Source: a virus
DNA: 64,000 nucleotides
IMG/VR virus record: IMGVR_UViG_3300048838_001252
Span: 18,446 to 82,445 of that record
Strand: one strand, 5' to 3'
The translations under genes and the position numbers were made by a program. The stretch's first letter is position 1, and each line of letters begins with the position of its first letter. The notes under the pieces were generated by a model. That model worked only from the letters and a program-made list of their open reading frames with translations, did no database searches and was not told the origin of the DNA. Below, piece by piece: positions 1 to 7,927 of this stretch.

Positions 1-1
1 G

Positions 2-298
2 GAATATAAAAGCAGTTCGATTATTATGGGAGATAAAATTGCTTTGATTTCACATACCGGAGAACCACAATTTAAGGCAGCAGACCTTAATCTCGAAGAC
101 AGAGAAAGAATTTTTGATGAAGGACACCCAATTGCAAGGGGTGATGTTCTTGTTGAAGCATTGAATATTCTTAGAAAAGCACTTGTAAACCACATTCATG
201 GTTATTCAAATCTTCCAGCAGATAAAAATTCTGTCATTAATGATTTAGAAAACATTAATTTCGAAGCAATTTTACAAAAAAATATTGTAACTAACTAA
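2..298 (+). CDS. C-terminal part of a virion structural protein (5' end outside window)
   Basis: The frame is open from base 2, in phase with an internal ATG at 26, so this is probably the tail of a longer protein rather than a complete 90-residue one. The visible start reads EYKSSSIIMGDKIALISHTG, followed by a mainly helical end with HIHGYSNLPADK. This style (KIxLISH then a helical end) is seen in baseplate or spike-type structural proteins of T4-like phages, but I cannot name the family. The stop at 298 is followed directly by the promoter of the nuclease gene. Confidence 0.5.
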   Translation, partial: EYKSSSIIMGDKIALISHTGEPQFKAADLNLEDRERIFDEGHPIARGDVLVEALNILRKALVNHIHGYSNLPADKNSVINDLENINFEAILQKNIVTN

Positions 299-313
299 AA
301 TTTTGTATATTTG
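285..313 (+). promoter_or_regulatory. Bacteroidota housekeeping-type promoter
   Basis: TTG at 285-287 and TATATTTG at 306-313, 18 bases apart, match the Bacteroidota consensus TTG-N~19-TAnnTTTG. The start codon at 319 follows within a few bases. Confidence 0.6.
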
Positions 314-318
314 CTCAC

Positions 319-1107
319 ATGAATAACACGATAATACCAAGCGAATTATTTACCGCTTTTAACGATATTACGTTTTACGATGAACCACACAAATATTTTC
401 TTGAAAATCAGGAACTTATTTCTGTTACTACATTAATTCACAAGTATCAAGAAGAATTTAATGAAGACTATTGGTCAAACTATAAAGCCGACCAATTTTT
501 TTTAACACAAAGAGAAATTTTACGTGGATGGAACTTCATTAATAAAAAGGGAACTATTAAAGGTTCTGCAATTCATGATTATGCCGAAAATCTATTTTTA
601 AATAAAAAATACGAATACCCCAAAGACATTATTTTAAATGAATTTGGTTTTGACCCGGTTCACAGGGAATATGATATAACCAAAAAACACGTAAATAAAT
701 TTTATGATGATGTTAAGGGTAAATTAATTCCAATTAAAACCGAATTGGTTATTTATGATAAAGAATCATTAATTGCGGGAATGCTTGATATGTTATTTTA
801 TAATGTAAAATATAAAGTTTTTCAATTATTTGATTGGAAAACAAATAAAGATTTTACGTTTGAAATGAAAAGTAGACATTTACTTGATGATTTATGTGTG
901 ATTGAGGATTGTGATTTGGAAATTTATTCGCTTCAGCTTGGATTATACAAATATATTATTGAGAAAAATACTGGAATAAAACTCGGTAAATCATATCTGG
1001 TGTGGTTTTCACATAACAATCCAAATTATCAGATTATTGAAGCAAAGGACAGGTCTGTTTATGTTAAAATGATTGTTAATAACAGAATTCAGGAATTAGC
1101 AGCATAA
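319..1107 (+). CDS. PD-(D/E)XK nuclease (RecB/Cas4-like)
   Basis: Predicted DNA exonuclease or endonuclease of the PD-(D/E)XK superfamily. The core motifs are visible in order: KGSAIHDYAE (about 81-90), Glu142 in TELVIYD, GMLD (154-157), DWKT (172-175), and QLGLY (206-210), the RecB-family Q-x-x-x-Y motif. At 262 residues it is a stand-alone nuclease domain. It is expressed from its own host-type promoter, unlike the virion genes around it, which suggests an early role such as host DNA degradation or recombination. A hairpin terminator follows. Substrate specificity cannot be read from the sequence. Confidence 0.8.
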   Translation: MNNTIIPSELFTAFNDITFYDEPHKYFLENQELISVTTLIHKYQEEFNEDYWSNYKADQFFLTQREILRGWNFINKKGTIKGSAIHDYAENLFLNKKYEYPKDIILNEFGFDPVHREYDITKKHVNKFYDDVKGKLIPIKTELVIYDKESLIAGMLDMLFYNVKYKVFQLFDWKTNKDFTFEMKSRHLLDDLCVIEDCDLEIYSLQLGLYKYIIEKNTGIKLGKSYLVWFSHNNPNYQIIEAKDRSVYVKMIVNNRIQELAA

Positions 1108-1112
1108 AACAA

Positions 1113-1136
1113 AAAAGCCACAATAATGTGACTTTT
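1113..1136. terminator. bidirectional hairpin terminator
   Basis: AAAAGCCACA and TGTGACTTTT flank a 4-base loop; A and T runs on both sides let it serve the nuclease gene (+) and the tail tube gene (-), which converge here. Confidence 0.6.
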
Positions 1137-1156
1137 CGTAAATCTCTTTGCGTTTC

Positions 1157-1648
1157 TTAAAGATTGAGAATACATCTCCAAGGCTGGATTTCAAGTGTGA
1201 TGTTTGTTAATTCATCATTACCATAATCATTTTCTCCAAAGTCAATTGATGTAATCATACATTGCTCCAAGAACCATTTTTCAACTTCAACTCCCGTTGG
1301 GTCTAACGATTTCAACAGAATATTTTTCTTGTATCCTGCTGCGTAACCCATACGACCTGTAAGTGATTCAGCATGTAAACGAACCCATTCCATGAGTTGT
1401 TGTGATGTTGAAGGACCGATTGGGTCAAGGAATGTAATTGACATCGAATCCCAAGTATATCTACCTGCGACATAGTTTTTCTCGTTCATGTAGTCAATTT
1501 CAACCTTATTAATTTTCATTGAAGGTCTTTTGAATTTCTGAACTTTCCAGACTTCAACGCCTAATTCATCTGCAAATTCTGCGAAGAATCTGTTTGCACG
1601 TTTTGGTTCGTATTCGAATGGGATACCCCTAATCATTTCTCCTGCCAT
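1157..1648 (-). CDS. 19: tail tube protein (T4 gp19-like)
   Basis: Subunit of the inner tail tube through which DNA passes. The 163-residue length equals T4 gp19, and the sequence has the family layout: RANRFFAEF near the N terminus, a central SMSITFLDP strand, the helix SQQLMEWVRLH, and a C-terminal ITLEIQPW strand. It lies next to the sheath gene as in T4. The late motif at 1686-1693 lies 38 bases upstream of the start. Confidence 0.85.
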   Translation of the reverse strand: MAGEMIRGIPFEYEPKRANRFFAEFADELGVEVWKVQKFKRPSMKINKVEIDYMNEKNYVAGRYTWDSMSITFLDPIGPSTSQQLMEWVRLHAESLTGRMGYAAGYKKNILLKSLDPTGVEVEKWFLEQCMITSIDFGENDYGNDELTNITLEIQPWRCILNL

Positions 1649-1685
1649 TTTATTATCTGTTTTTGTATATGCTTTTTATTTTATA

Positions 1686-1693
1686 ATAAATAC
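1686..1693 (-). promoter_or_regulatory. late promoter motif (GTATTTAT)
   Basis: On the minus strand this reads AAGTATTTATTATAAAA, the late motif of this phage, before the tail tube gene. Confidence 0.6.
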
Positions 1694-1719
1694 TTATGAT
1701 GTTGAAAACAATTCATTAA

Positions 1720-2094
1720 TTATTCCGGTAATTTACCAGTTCTTCTATAATGTCTCAATTCTGCAACACTTAATTCAGCAATAGTTTTTTTTCTTACTGT
1801 TATTTCTTCCTGAATAATTTCTTCAATTTCTTTTTTAAGGTCAACACCAAATTTTTCATCAAGGTCTTTCACATCTTCTTCAAGAAATGTTATTTTAATT
1901 GAAGGTACTTCGATTTCACCATCTTCTTCACCGTCATCTTCATAAACTGGAGATTCTATTTCTTCATCAACTTCTGGCATTTCTGCTTTTAGATTAATGC
2001 TAATTGGTTCACATTCAACAACCTCTTCTTTTTTTATTTCTGGTTGTTCTTTCACGTTTTGGTTCAGAACAGCCTTTCTATTTCTTTTTGCCAT
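1720..2094 (-). CDS. small acidic protein between tube and sheath genes
   Basis: No family recognised. The start is placed at the ATG at 2094 (MAKRNRK) because the longer reading frame would begin upstream of the late motif at 2128-2135. The 124-residue product has a basic N terminus, an acidic low-complexity middle (EDDGEEDGEIE) and a helical C terminus ending in a positively charged patch. The position between tail tube and sheath suggests a tail assembly role, for example a small chaperone, but this is inference only. Confidence 0.6.
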   Translation of the reverse strand: MAKRNRKAVLNQNVKEQPEIKKEEVVECEPISINLKAEMPEVDEEIESPVYEDDGEEDGEIEVPSIKITFLEEDVKDLDEKFGVDLKKEIEEIIQEEITVRKKTIAELSVAELRHYRRTGKLPE

Positions 2095-2127
2095 AATTTT
2101 TATATAAAATTTAACAATTATTTTTAC

Positions 2128-2135
2128 ATAAATAC
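2128..2135 (-). promoter_or_regulatory. late promoter motif (GTATTTAT)
   Basis: Minus strand reads GAGTATTTATGTAAAA, 33 bases upstream of the MAKRNRK start; it decides the start of that gene. Confidence 0.55.
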
Positions 2136-2143
2136 TCATAAAT

Positions 2144-2170
2144 AAAAAAAGACCCACAAATATGTGGGTC
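2144..2170 (-). terminator. terminator of the tail sheath gene
   Basis: GACCCACA at 2151-2158 pairs with TGTGGGTC at 2163-2170; on the minus strand the hairpin is followed by a run of seven T, 20 bases after the sheath stop codon. Confidence 0.8.
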
Positions 2171-2190
2171 TTTAGTAATTAGTGTATTAA

Positions 2191-4914
2191 TTATGCACCT
2201 ACGTCTGCGAAACTTGCTCCAGAAGGTGTAATTGTAAACGTGATTCCAATAAATTCGAGAGCACGTGTTGGCTTCAAGAATATTTCACCGTATAATTCGT
2301 TTCTGTCACGACTTTCTGGTGAATTGTTACTATCGTCCATTTTGATTCTGAACTCCTGTAAACCTCTTTCTCTTTTAATTGTGTCGAGAACCGGAGTTGC
2401 TTTTTGTAAGAATTGGTCAATAGTTGCTTGGTCATTTTGTTCAAACACAAGTCTGATTGCGATATTAGCGATAAGAACTTTAATTTGAAGTAAAAGTCTA
2501 CGAACGTTAATTCTGTTAAGCGCACTTTCTTTAACCTGTAAAGTTTTTTGTCCGAAAATTGCTGTTCCTGCATCTGCAAAGTCAGCCAATGGATTAATTC
2601 TACCTGAGTAAAGAATATCACGAGCGTCAAGACTTAATTTATATTTAGATTTTCTTGCAGCAGTTACACCACGAGTTAAACCAGCAGGTGCAAACCAAGG
2701 GAATTTTGTGTTATCAGTAAACGCCATCGCTTTCACTACCTCACCTGTTGGTGGAAGATAAACATTAACGTTATTCTGGGTGTCACGCATTTGAATCCAA
2801 GGGAAGTAAGTACATGCGTAGCTACTATCGATTTCTGCTGTGTCAAGCAATTCTACGATATCCTGTGCAGCAACAACATCAGATTTGGTTTCACCAATGA
2901 TTTGCTGAATATTACTATCAGGAGAATCGATTATATATAAAGTATCGGTTCTTTCCTGTTCAAGCATTTCAATTGTGTTCTGAACCAAGATATTCTGGTC
3001 ACTCCAGTTAATACCGGGAGTTGCAAATAAGTTGATTGTAACTTCTTCTGGGTTTGCGAAAGTATTAATACCTGTTTCCCATGCTTGGAAGTCATTTCTT
3101 GGGTTTCCGTTAGGAACAACACCATCATAAATTCCATTTAGACGATAAAGGTCACCATAAGAACGACTTGTTCTGTGAACATCCCAACCATCAAAACCAC
3201 CAGCAGGTACAAAAGTGAATTTTCTTGTTACCGTTTCAAAATATGGATTTTCTGGGTCAACAACATCTTCGACTGTTCTAAATCTACCAGCACCTACTTC
3301 AAATTCGAAGTCATTATATGTTCCGGTAGCACCGCTATCCATGTGGAATCCTTTGCTGTTAACAAAACCACCATAACCATTGAAGTTAAAGAAGTTCTGG
3401 TTTACTCCTGAACCAAGTAAACTATTGTCGTCTGCATCATAACCATGTTCAGAAATACCAAGATAAATTTTTCTTGCTCTTTCATCATCATCATATTTGG
3501 TTTTGTAGTAGATTTTTGGTGTTACACCACTAAAATCTGAGAAGTCTTTAAAATTGTAACCCTCAAAACCTGCAGGGAATACACCGGGTTCAATCTCACC
3601 AGCCAATTCAACCATAATATATCTGCTCTGAAGGTCATATTCGCCATCAGAAGTACCGATACGCTGTGCAATGTAACCAGTAGTACCAACTGTTAAATTA
3701 CATCTTGAGAATGTTTCAAGAATTCTTACGCTGTCGTCAGTATCGTTAAAGTCACGAACAACAACATCAAATTCCAATGTAATTGGGTTAATATTTACAA
3801 TACTGATTTTAATTTCTTGGTTTGCAGCATCACCATCAGAAATGCTGATGAATTTGAATAATCTGTCAACACTGCTACCTTTTAATTGTGATACAATCCA
3901 AGGAGTTTCAGGTGTTCTGAATGCAGCACTACCACCAGCAGGTCTGTAGTTGGTAAATACATCATCAGTACAGTTAAGTATTGTTGTGTTTATTCCATAT
4001 GCAATACCATCAGCATCCAATTTTTTAATTAAATCGGCATAAATAGCTTCAACCCAAATTTTTGTATTTTTGTCTTTTGGTTCATAACCCACAACATTTG
4101 GTAAGAAGCTACTTGAATTCGGATTCAATGTAGCAACATATGTTTCAGTGCTTGCAGTACTTGATGCAATTAATGTAAATTGACCAAACAAATCACCAGT
4201 ACTTATATTAGTTGTATTACCAGTCATTGTAAGACTTGTGGTTTCAAAAACAGTCTTTGGAGTTGCATTCACTTGGTCTTGAACATAACCTCTACTTCTT
4301 AAAACTGCAAGTACCATACCTTCATATTCTGTATATGATGTACCAGACAATAAAGTTACTTTATCAGTTACTGTTCCACCAGTTGTAGTTTTGGTTGTTG
4401 CAGTGAACTCATGTAAATAACCTTCAAATTCTGTTGCACTTACTTTTGTGAATCCACTGAAATAAGAGCCAGTGTCCCCGGTTGCATTTAACGCAACACC
4501 TAAATAGTAACCATCAGTAAAAGGTACTCCAGTATTTGTAATTACAGTAGTAGTTGCACCTGTGGTTTCTGGGTCAACGCCAGCGTTTAAGGTAATCGCC
4601 CATGCAGTTCCTGCATCATATCCGCTCAAACCCAATACTCTGGTTACCCATAATTGATTTGATTCTTCTAAGTATGCATTTGCTACATATGGTAATTGAT
4701 ATTGTAGATTTCCATTTGAAAATCTTTTTGTGTTCTGTGCACCAAACCTTTGAGCGAACTGTGTTTTATCTTGAATAAAAACGGGTTCGAATGCCGGACC
4801 TTTTAATGTCTCGCCTACAAGACCTAAAGTGGTTACACCAACATTACGTGTTACAAATGTCAAGTCACGTTCTCTAAATTTTACTCCCGGAGAGGTAAAT
4901 ACGAATTCTGCCAT
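2191..4914 (-). CDS. 18: contractile tail sheath protein (T4 gp18-like)
   Basis: Forms the outer contractile tube of the tail. The N terminus (FTSPGVKFRERDLTF) and the first domain (WVTRVLG) are typical of sheath proteins, as is the C-terminal part with the helix ANIAIRLVFEQND, the phrase RDRNELYGEIFLKPTRALEFI and a terminal beta hairpin. At 907 residues it is longer than T4 gp18 (659), with extra Thr/Gly-rich and aromatic-rich surface domains in the middle (roughly 120-560). The promoter motif lies 63 bases upstream and a strong terminator follows, so it can be made as a single-gene transcript. Confidence 0.92.
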   Translation of the reverse strand: MAEFVFTSPGVKFRERDLTFVTRNVGVTTLGLVGETLKGPAFEPVFIQDKTQFAQRFGAQNTKRFSNGNLQYQLPYVANAYLEESNQLWVTRVLGLSGYDAGTAWAITLNAGVDPETTGATTTVITNTGVPFTDGYYLGVALNATGDTGSYFSGFTKVSATEFEGYLHEFTATTKTTTGGTVTDKVTLLSGTSYTEYEGMVLAVLRSRGYVQDQVNATPKTVFETTSLTMTGNTTNISTGDLFGQFTLIASSTASTETYVATLNPNSSSFLPNVVGYEPKDKNTKIWVEAIYADLIKKLDADGIAYGINTTILNCTDDVFTNYRPAGGSAAFRTPETPWIVSQLKGSSVDRLFKFISISDGDAANQEIKISIVNINPITLEFDVVVRDFNDTDDSVRILETFSRCNLTVGTTGYIAQRIGTSDGEYDLQSRYIMVELAGEIEPGVFPAGFEGYNFKDFSDFSGVTPKIYYKTKYDDDERARKIYLGISEHGYDADDNSLLGSGVNQNFFNFNGYGGFVNSKGFHMDSGATGTYNDFEFEVGAGRFRTVEDVVDPENPYFETVTRKFTFVPAGGFDGWDVHRTSRSYGDLYRLNGIYDGVVPNGNPRNDFQAWETGINTFANPEEVTINLFATPGINWSDQNILVQNTIEMLEQERTDTLYIIDSPDSNIQQIIGETKSDVVAAQDIVELLDTAEIDSSYACTYFPWIQMRDTQNNVNVYLPPTGEVVKAMAFTDNTKFPWFAPAGLTRGVTAARKSKYKLSLDARDILYSGRINPLADFADAGTAIFGQKTLQVKESALNRINVRRLLLQIKVLIANIAIRLVFEQNDQATIDQFLQKATPVLDTIKRERGLQEFRIKMDDSNNSPESRDRNELYGEIFLKPTRALEFIGITFTITPSGASFADVGA

Positions 4915-4976
4915 GTTAATTAGTTATTTAATTTTTATATTTATTTTTCATTCTAAGCAATGCTTAATCTTTTTCA

Positions 4977-4984
4977 ATAAATAC
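4977..4984 (-). promoter_or_regulatory. late promoter motif (GTATTTAT)
   Basis: Minus strand reads CAGTATTTATTGAAAAAG upstream of the sheath gene. Confidence 0.6.
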
Positions 4985-5190
4985 TGAAAAATTATCGAAA
5001 AGGTGTTTTGTGCTAATTATTATAGTATTGCCACAGACGACCATAAACCCCAATTTTTATCGATTTTAAATTTTTTACTCTATATTTTAAAAAAAAACGA
5101 TTTTTTTGGTTTAAATTTCTGTGGATTTCTTTAAAAAAAAATTTAAAAATTTTTGATTTTTTTTCTTCCGGTATGGTTTTTCTTAAATTA

Positions 5191-5198
5191 GTATTTAT
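5191..5198 (+). promoter_or_regulatory. late promoter motif (GTATTTAT)
   Basis: Reads TTAGTATTTATGGAAAAG, 16 bases before the ATG at 5214. Confidence 0.65.
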
Positions 5199-5213
5199 GG
5201 AAAAGCATTATAT

Positions 5214-7322
5214 ATGAATAGGTCACAACGAATTTATTTGGATGTTAATTCTCTTGATGTAGATAATCACATTAAAATAAAACTCGAACAAGAAACAGAC
5301 AGTCTTGAATTTTTAAGCATGAGCATCGATACCAAAGATGTTTATCAGGATTTTAATGCTGATTATGGTGTTTTGGTGGGTAGAGTTATAGCAAATGGTG
5401 GTATAGGTATCCCAAATGCCAAAATAAGCATTTTTATGCCCCTTACAGACGATGATGCTGAGAATGGTGAGATATACAGTATATACCCCTATAAGACTCC
5501 CAGAGACAAGAATATAGAGGGAAAACGATATAATTTATTACCAAGGGTAGGTAAAAAAAATCCTGCCACACAAGAAGTAAAACCTAAACAACCATTTGGC
5601 AGTTTTCCAATCAAAGAAGAAATTGTAACAAATGAACCGTTTTTAAATGTTTATAAAAAATACTATAAATATACTGCTACCACAAATGATGCTGGTGATT
5701 ACATGATATTCGGTGTTCCAATTGGTACACAAACTGTTCACCTTAGTGTTGATATTACCGATATTGGTAAATATAGCATGACACCAGCAGCTATGGTAAC
5801 AAACTTAGGCTATTCACCAAACCTATTTACTGATGGTGGCAGTAAAATTAAACCAAGTAATGACTTAGGTGACCTACCACACATTGAAACACAAGAAATT
5901 AGTGTTGATATCATACCGTTTTGGGGTGATGTTGAAAATTTTGAAATAGGTATTACTCGTCAGGATTTCAGAATTAGGTCAGTATTATCAAATACATTTA
6001 CAATTTTTGGTAGTATTTTCACAGATGGTGATAATTCAATGTGGGGTGCTAATAATGAAGATGGTAGAACAATTAGAGAGTTATATAAACTTAGAAGTAA
6101 TACCAGTGAAAATAAAGGAATGGTATCGAAAAGAATCGGAATTGTTACAGAAAAAATTTATTACTATCCCGCTTCCATAAATGATAGTGAAATAAGTACT
6201 GCCGACCCTAAAACAGATATGTTACTTTTAGACCCAACGCAATATTCTGCATATAAAAGAGATGGTGATTTTGTTTTTATTATTAATTGTAATAGAGGTA
6301 GGGTTATTACTGATGAATTTGGTAATGAAACACCTGTAGATGAAAATTCTTCCACAGGTGTTTATACTAAGTTTAAAGGTTTTATGACATTAGAAGCAAC
6401 TGTTGATGATATACCCATGAATTTCACCGGAGATTTAGGTAGTAGTACCACATTAAGACCAATTAGATATAAATTTAAATTTCCACAATTTGCTTCTGAA
6501 GGTCGAGGACTCAGAAGAGACAACCGTGACTCACAATCACAAGCAGATGTTCAAACATGGAGAAAACAACACTATACATTTTCTGGCGGTGGTTTTTATA
6601 GTGTTTCAAGATTTCATGGTGTTGTATATAATGCGCATAATAATGAAAACGAAAATAATGATTTTGATGACCACACAAATAATGCGTTTTCAAACAGGGA
6701 CGCAATAAATGACCCAAAGGATAGAGATACAAATTGGGATGTTGGAATTATTCAAACCAATGATGTTGATGTTACTGGTAACACACAGTATGGAATGGTT
6801 TATAATACAACATATTCAACACAACAACTTTTTGGTGCAAACTGGTTAAATTTTGCAATACATTTACCACAGGTAGCATTTTTATCGAACGGATATTCAT
6901 ATGTAGAAAATTGGCGTTCAAATACCAATTTCACTCATGATTTTAAAAGCACACATTTCTTTGGGGATAATAGTCAGATAATTGCAGGTAATGACTTCAA
7001 CACTAAATTCATGGCACGTTCCGACTTGCACTGGACTGACTTTATTCATGTGCCAAAAGAAGACCTTCCTGAATTAAAGAATATGCCAAAAGGGTTTAAA
7101 GGTACAGGAACAAATGGAAATTCTATACCGGGTTATACACTTAAAGGTAAATATCGTAATGGTAAATATATACCATCGGGTTGGACTGCAGCCTGTCCTT
7201 TAAAGGGTGGAAGATTAAATGGTGATGCCGATGTTAGTACACAAGACCCAAATACCTACTTTTACAAAGGTTTTGATACTGCGGATTGTATTGATTATTT
7301 ATATTTATTAGGACTTGTTTAA
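5214..7322 (+). CDS. large virion protein with carboxypeptidase-regulatory-like domain
   Basis: A 702-residue protein of unknown exact role. The segment VLVGRVIANGGIGIPNAKI, then an insertion, then TNDAGDYMIFGVPIGTQTV looks like a split carboxypeptidase-regulatory-like beta sandwich, a fold often used for surface attachment. The rest is rich in Asn, Tyr and Gly, as in tail fibres or whiskers. It has its own late promoter and a terminator, and sits between sheath and two further structural-looking genes. Probable tail-surface or baseplate component; adhesin function is inference. Confidence 0.6.
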   Translation: MNRSQRIYLDVNSLDVDNHIKIKLEQETDSLEFLSMSIDTKDVYQDFNADYGVLVGRVIANGGIGIPNAKISIFMPLTDDDAENGEIYSIYPYKTPRDKNIEGKRYNLLPRVGKKNPATQEVKPKQPFGSFPIKEEIVTNEPFLNVYKKYYKYTATTNDAGDYMIFGVPIGTQTVHLSVDITDIGKYSMTPAAMVTNLGYSPNLFTDGGSKIKPSNDLGDLPHIETQEISVDIIPFWGDVENFEIGITRQDFRIRSVLSNTFTIFGSIFTDGDNSMWGANNEDGRTIRELYKLRSNTSENKGMVSKRIGIVTEKIYYYPASINDSEISTADPKTDMLLLDPTQYSAYKRDGDFVFIINCNRGRVITDEFGNETPVDENSSTGVYTKFKGFMTLEATVDDIPMNFTGDLGSSTTLRPIRYKFKFPQFASEGRGLRRDNRDSQSQADVQTWRKQHYTFSGGGFYSVSRFHGVVYNAHNNENENNDFDDHTNNAFSNRDAINDPKDRDTNWDVGIIQTNDVDVTGNTQYGMVYNTTYSTQQLFGANWLNFAIHLPQVAFLSNGYSYVENWRSNTNFTHDFKSTHFFGDNSQIIAGNDFNTKFMARSDLHWTDFIHVPKEDLPELKNMPKGFKGTGTNGNSIPGYTLKGKYRNGKYIPSGWTAACPLKGGRLNGDADVSTQDPNTYFYKGFDTADCIDYLYLLGLV

Positions 7323-7328
7323 AACAAA

Positions 7329-7353
7329 AAACCCCTCGATATTGAGGGGTTTT
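7329..7353. terminator. bidirectional terminator
   Basis: AACCCCTC and GAGGGGTT around a 6-base loop, with A run before and T run after; it separates the converging virion gene (+) and lipoprotein gene (-). Confidence 0.8.
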
Positions 7354-7366
7354 TAATTGTATATTA

Positions 7367-7822
7367 TTAACGTTCAAGGGTATAAATACCATTAATGGGG
7401 GTATCACTCTTCACACAATCAATGAGTTTCAATTTAAGTACAGTACCGTTAAAGGTTTCGGCATTAAGAATTTGAAGTTCAATTTGGTCTTCAAAATTAA
7501 TCACCAAATCATTAAGAGTATAGTTATATTCTGCTTCCCAGACACCATCATTATTATCAAAATATGGGTCATTAAGGGTTGCGGTGGCTGTGGTAACATC
7601 CAAAAGACTTAGACCAACAAGGTCGTAGGTTTCATTTAGTGTCCAGAGTTCAGCTTCTGTGTCATAGACAGTTCCGTTAAATTCCAGAGAAACGAAATTC
7701 CAGTCACCAAGCAAATCCTGAACGGTAATCTGGTCTTCAACAATAGGGTCTTCTTTTTCGCAGCTAAAACTCATCAGAGTAATTGCGAGAACAACAGTCA
7801 GTAAATAAGCAAATTTTTTCAT
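7367..7822 (-). CDS. phage-encoded lipoprotein, lipocalin-like
   Basis: The first 20 residues form a lipoprotein signal peptide with a lipobox ending in Cys21 (LMSFSC). The residues after the Cys are EKED, an acidic and Lys-containing stretch that resembles the surface-export signal of Bacteroidota lipoproteins. The mature part starts with a DLLGDWNFVSLEFNG pattern typical of Bacteroidota lipocalin-like lipoproteins. Its promoter is of the GTAACAT-N14-CGTATAA class, not the late class, so it may be expressed at another time. A role in blocking superinfection is plausible, as for known phage lipoproteins such as T5 Llp, but is inference. Confidence 0.7.
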   Translation of the reverse strand: MKKFAYLLTVVLAITLMSFSCEKEDPIVEDQITVQDLLGDWNFVSLEFNGTVYDTEAELWTLNETYDLVGLSLLDVTTATATLNDPYFDNNDGVWEAEYNYTLNDLVINFEDQIELQILNAETFNGTVLKLKLIDCVKSDTPINGIYTLER

Positions 7823-7862
7823 AATTTCAAATTTTAGTTAAACATTTTTGTTTGCTACACGC

Positions 7863-7890
7863 TTATACGTAATGTATTTAAAAATGTTAC
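7863..7890 (-). promoter_or_regulatory. ECF-like promoter GTAACAT-N14-CGTATAA
   Basis: On the minus strand GTAACAT (7890-7884) and CGTATAA (7869-7863) are separated by exactly 14 bases, 40 bases before the lipoprotein start. Same motif and spacing as at 37153, 46655 and 54967. Confidence 0.65.
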
Positions 7891-7914
7891 AAAAAATCAT
7901 AAAAATTTTTGAAG

Positions 7915-7922
7915 GTATTTAT
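7915..7922 (+). promoter_or_regulatory. late promoter motif (GTATTTAT)
   Basis: Reads AAGGTATTTATATGATATGG; the start codon at 7928 is only 5 bases beyond the motif, so the untranslated leader must be nearly absent. Confidence 0.55.
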
Positions 7923-7927
7923 ATGAT

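Larger units (their letters stand above)
4915..5213. other. divergent intergenic region with two late promoters
   Basis: This 299-base AT-rich gap separates the sheath gene (-) from the next virion gene (+). It holds a late motif on each strand (4977-4984 minus, 5191-5198 plus) and long A/T homopolymer runs around 5075-5165. I see no ORF or strong hairpin in it. Confidence 0.6.
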
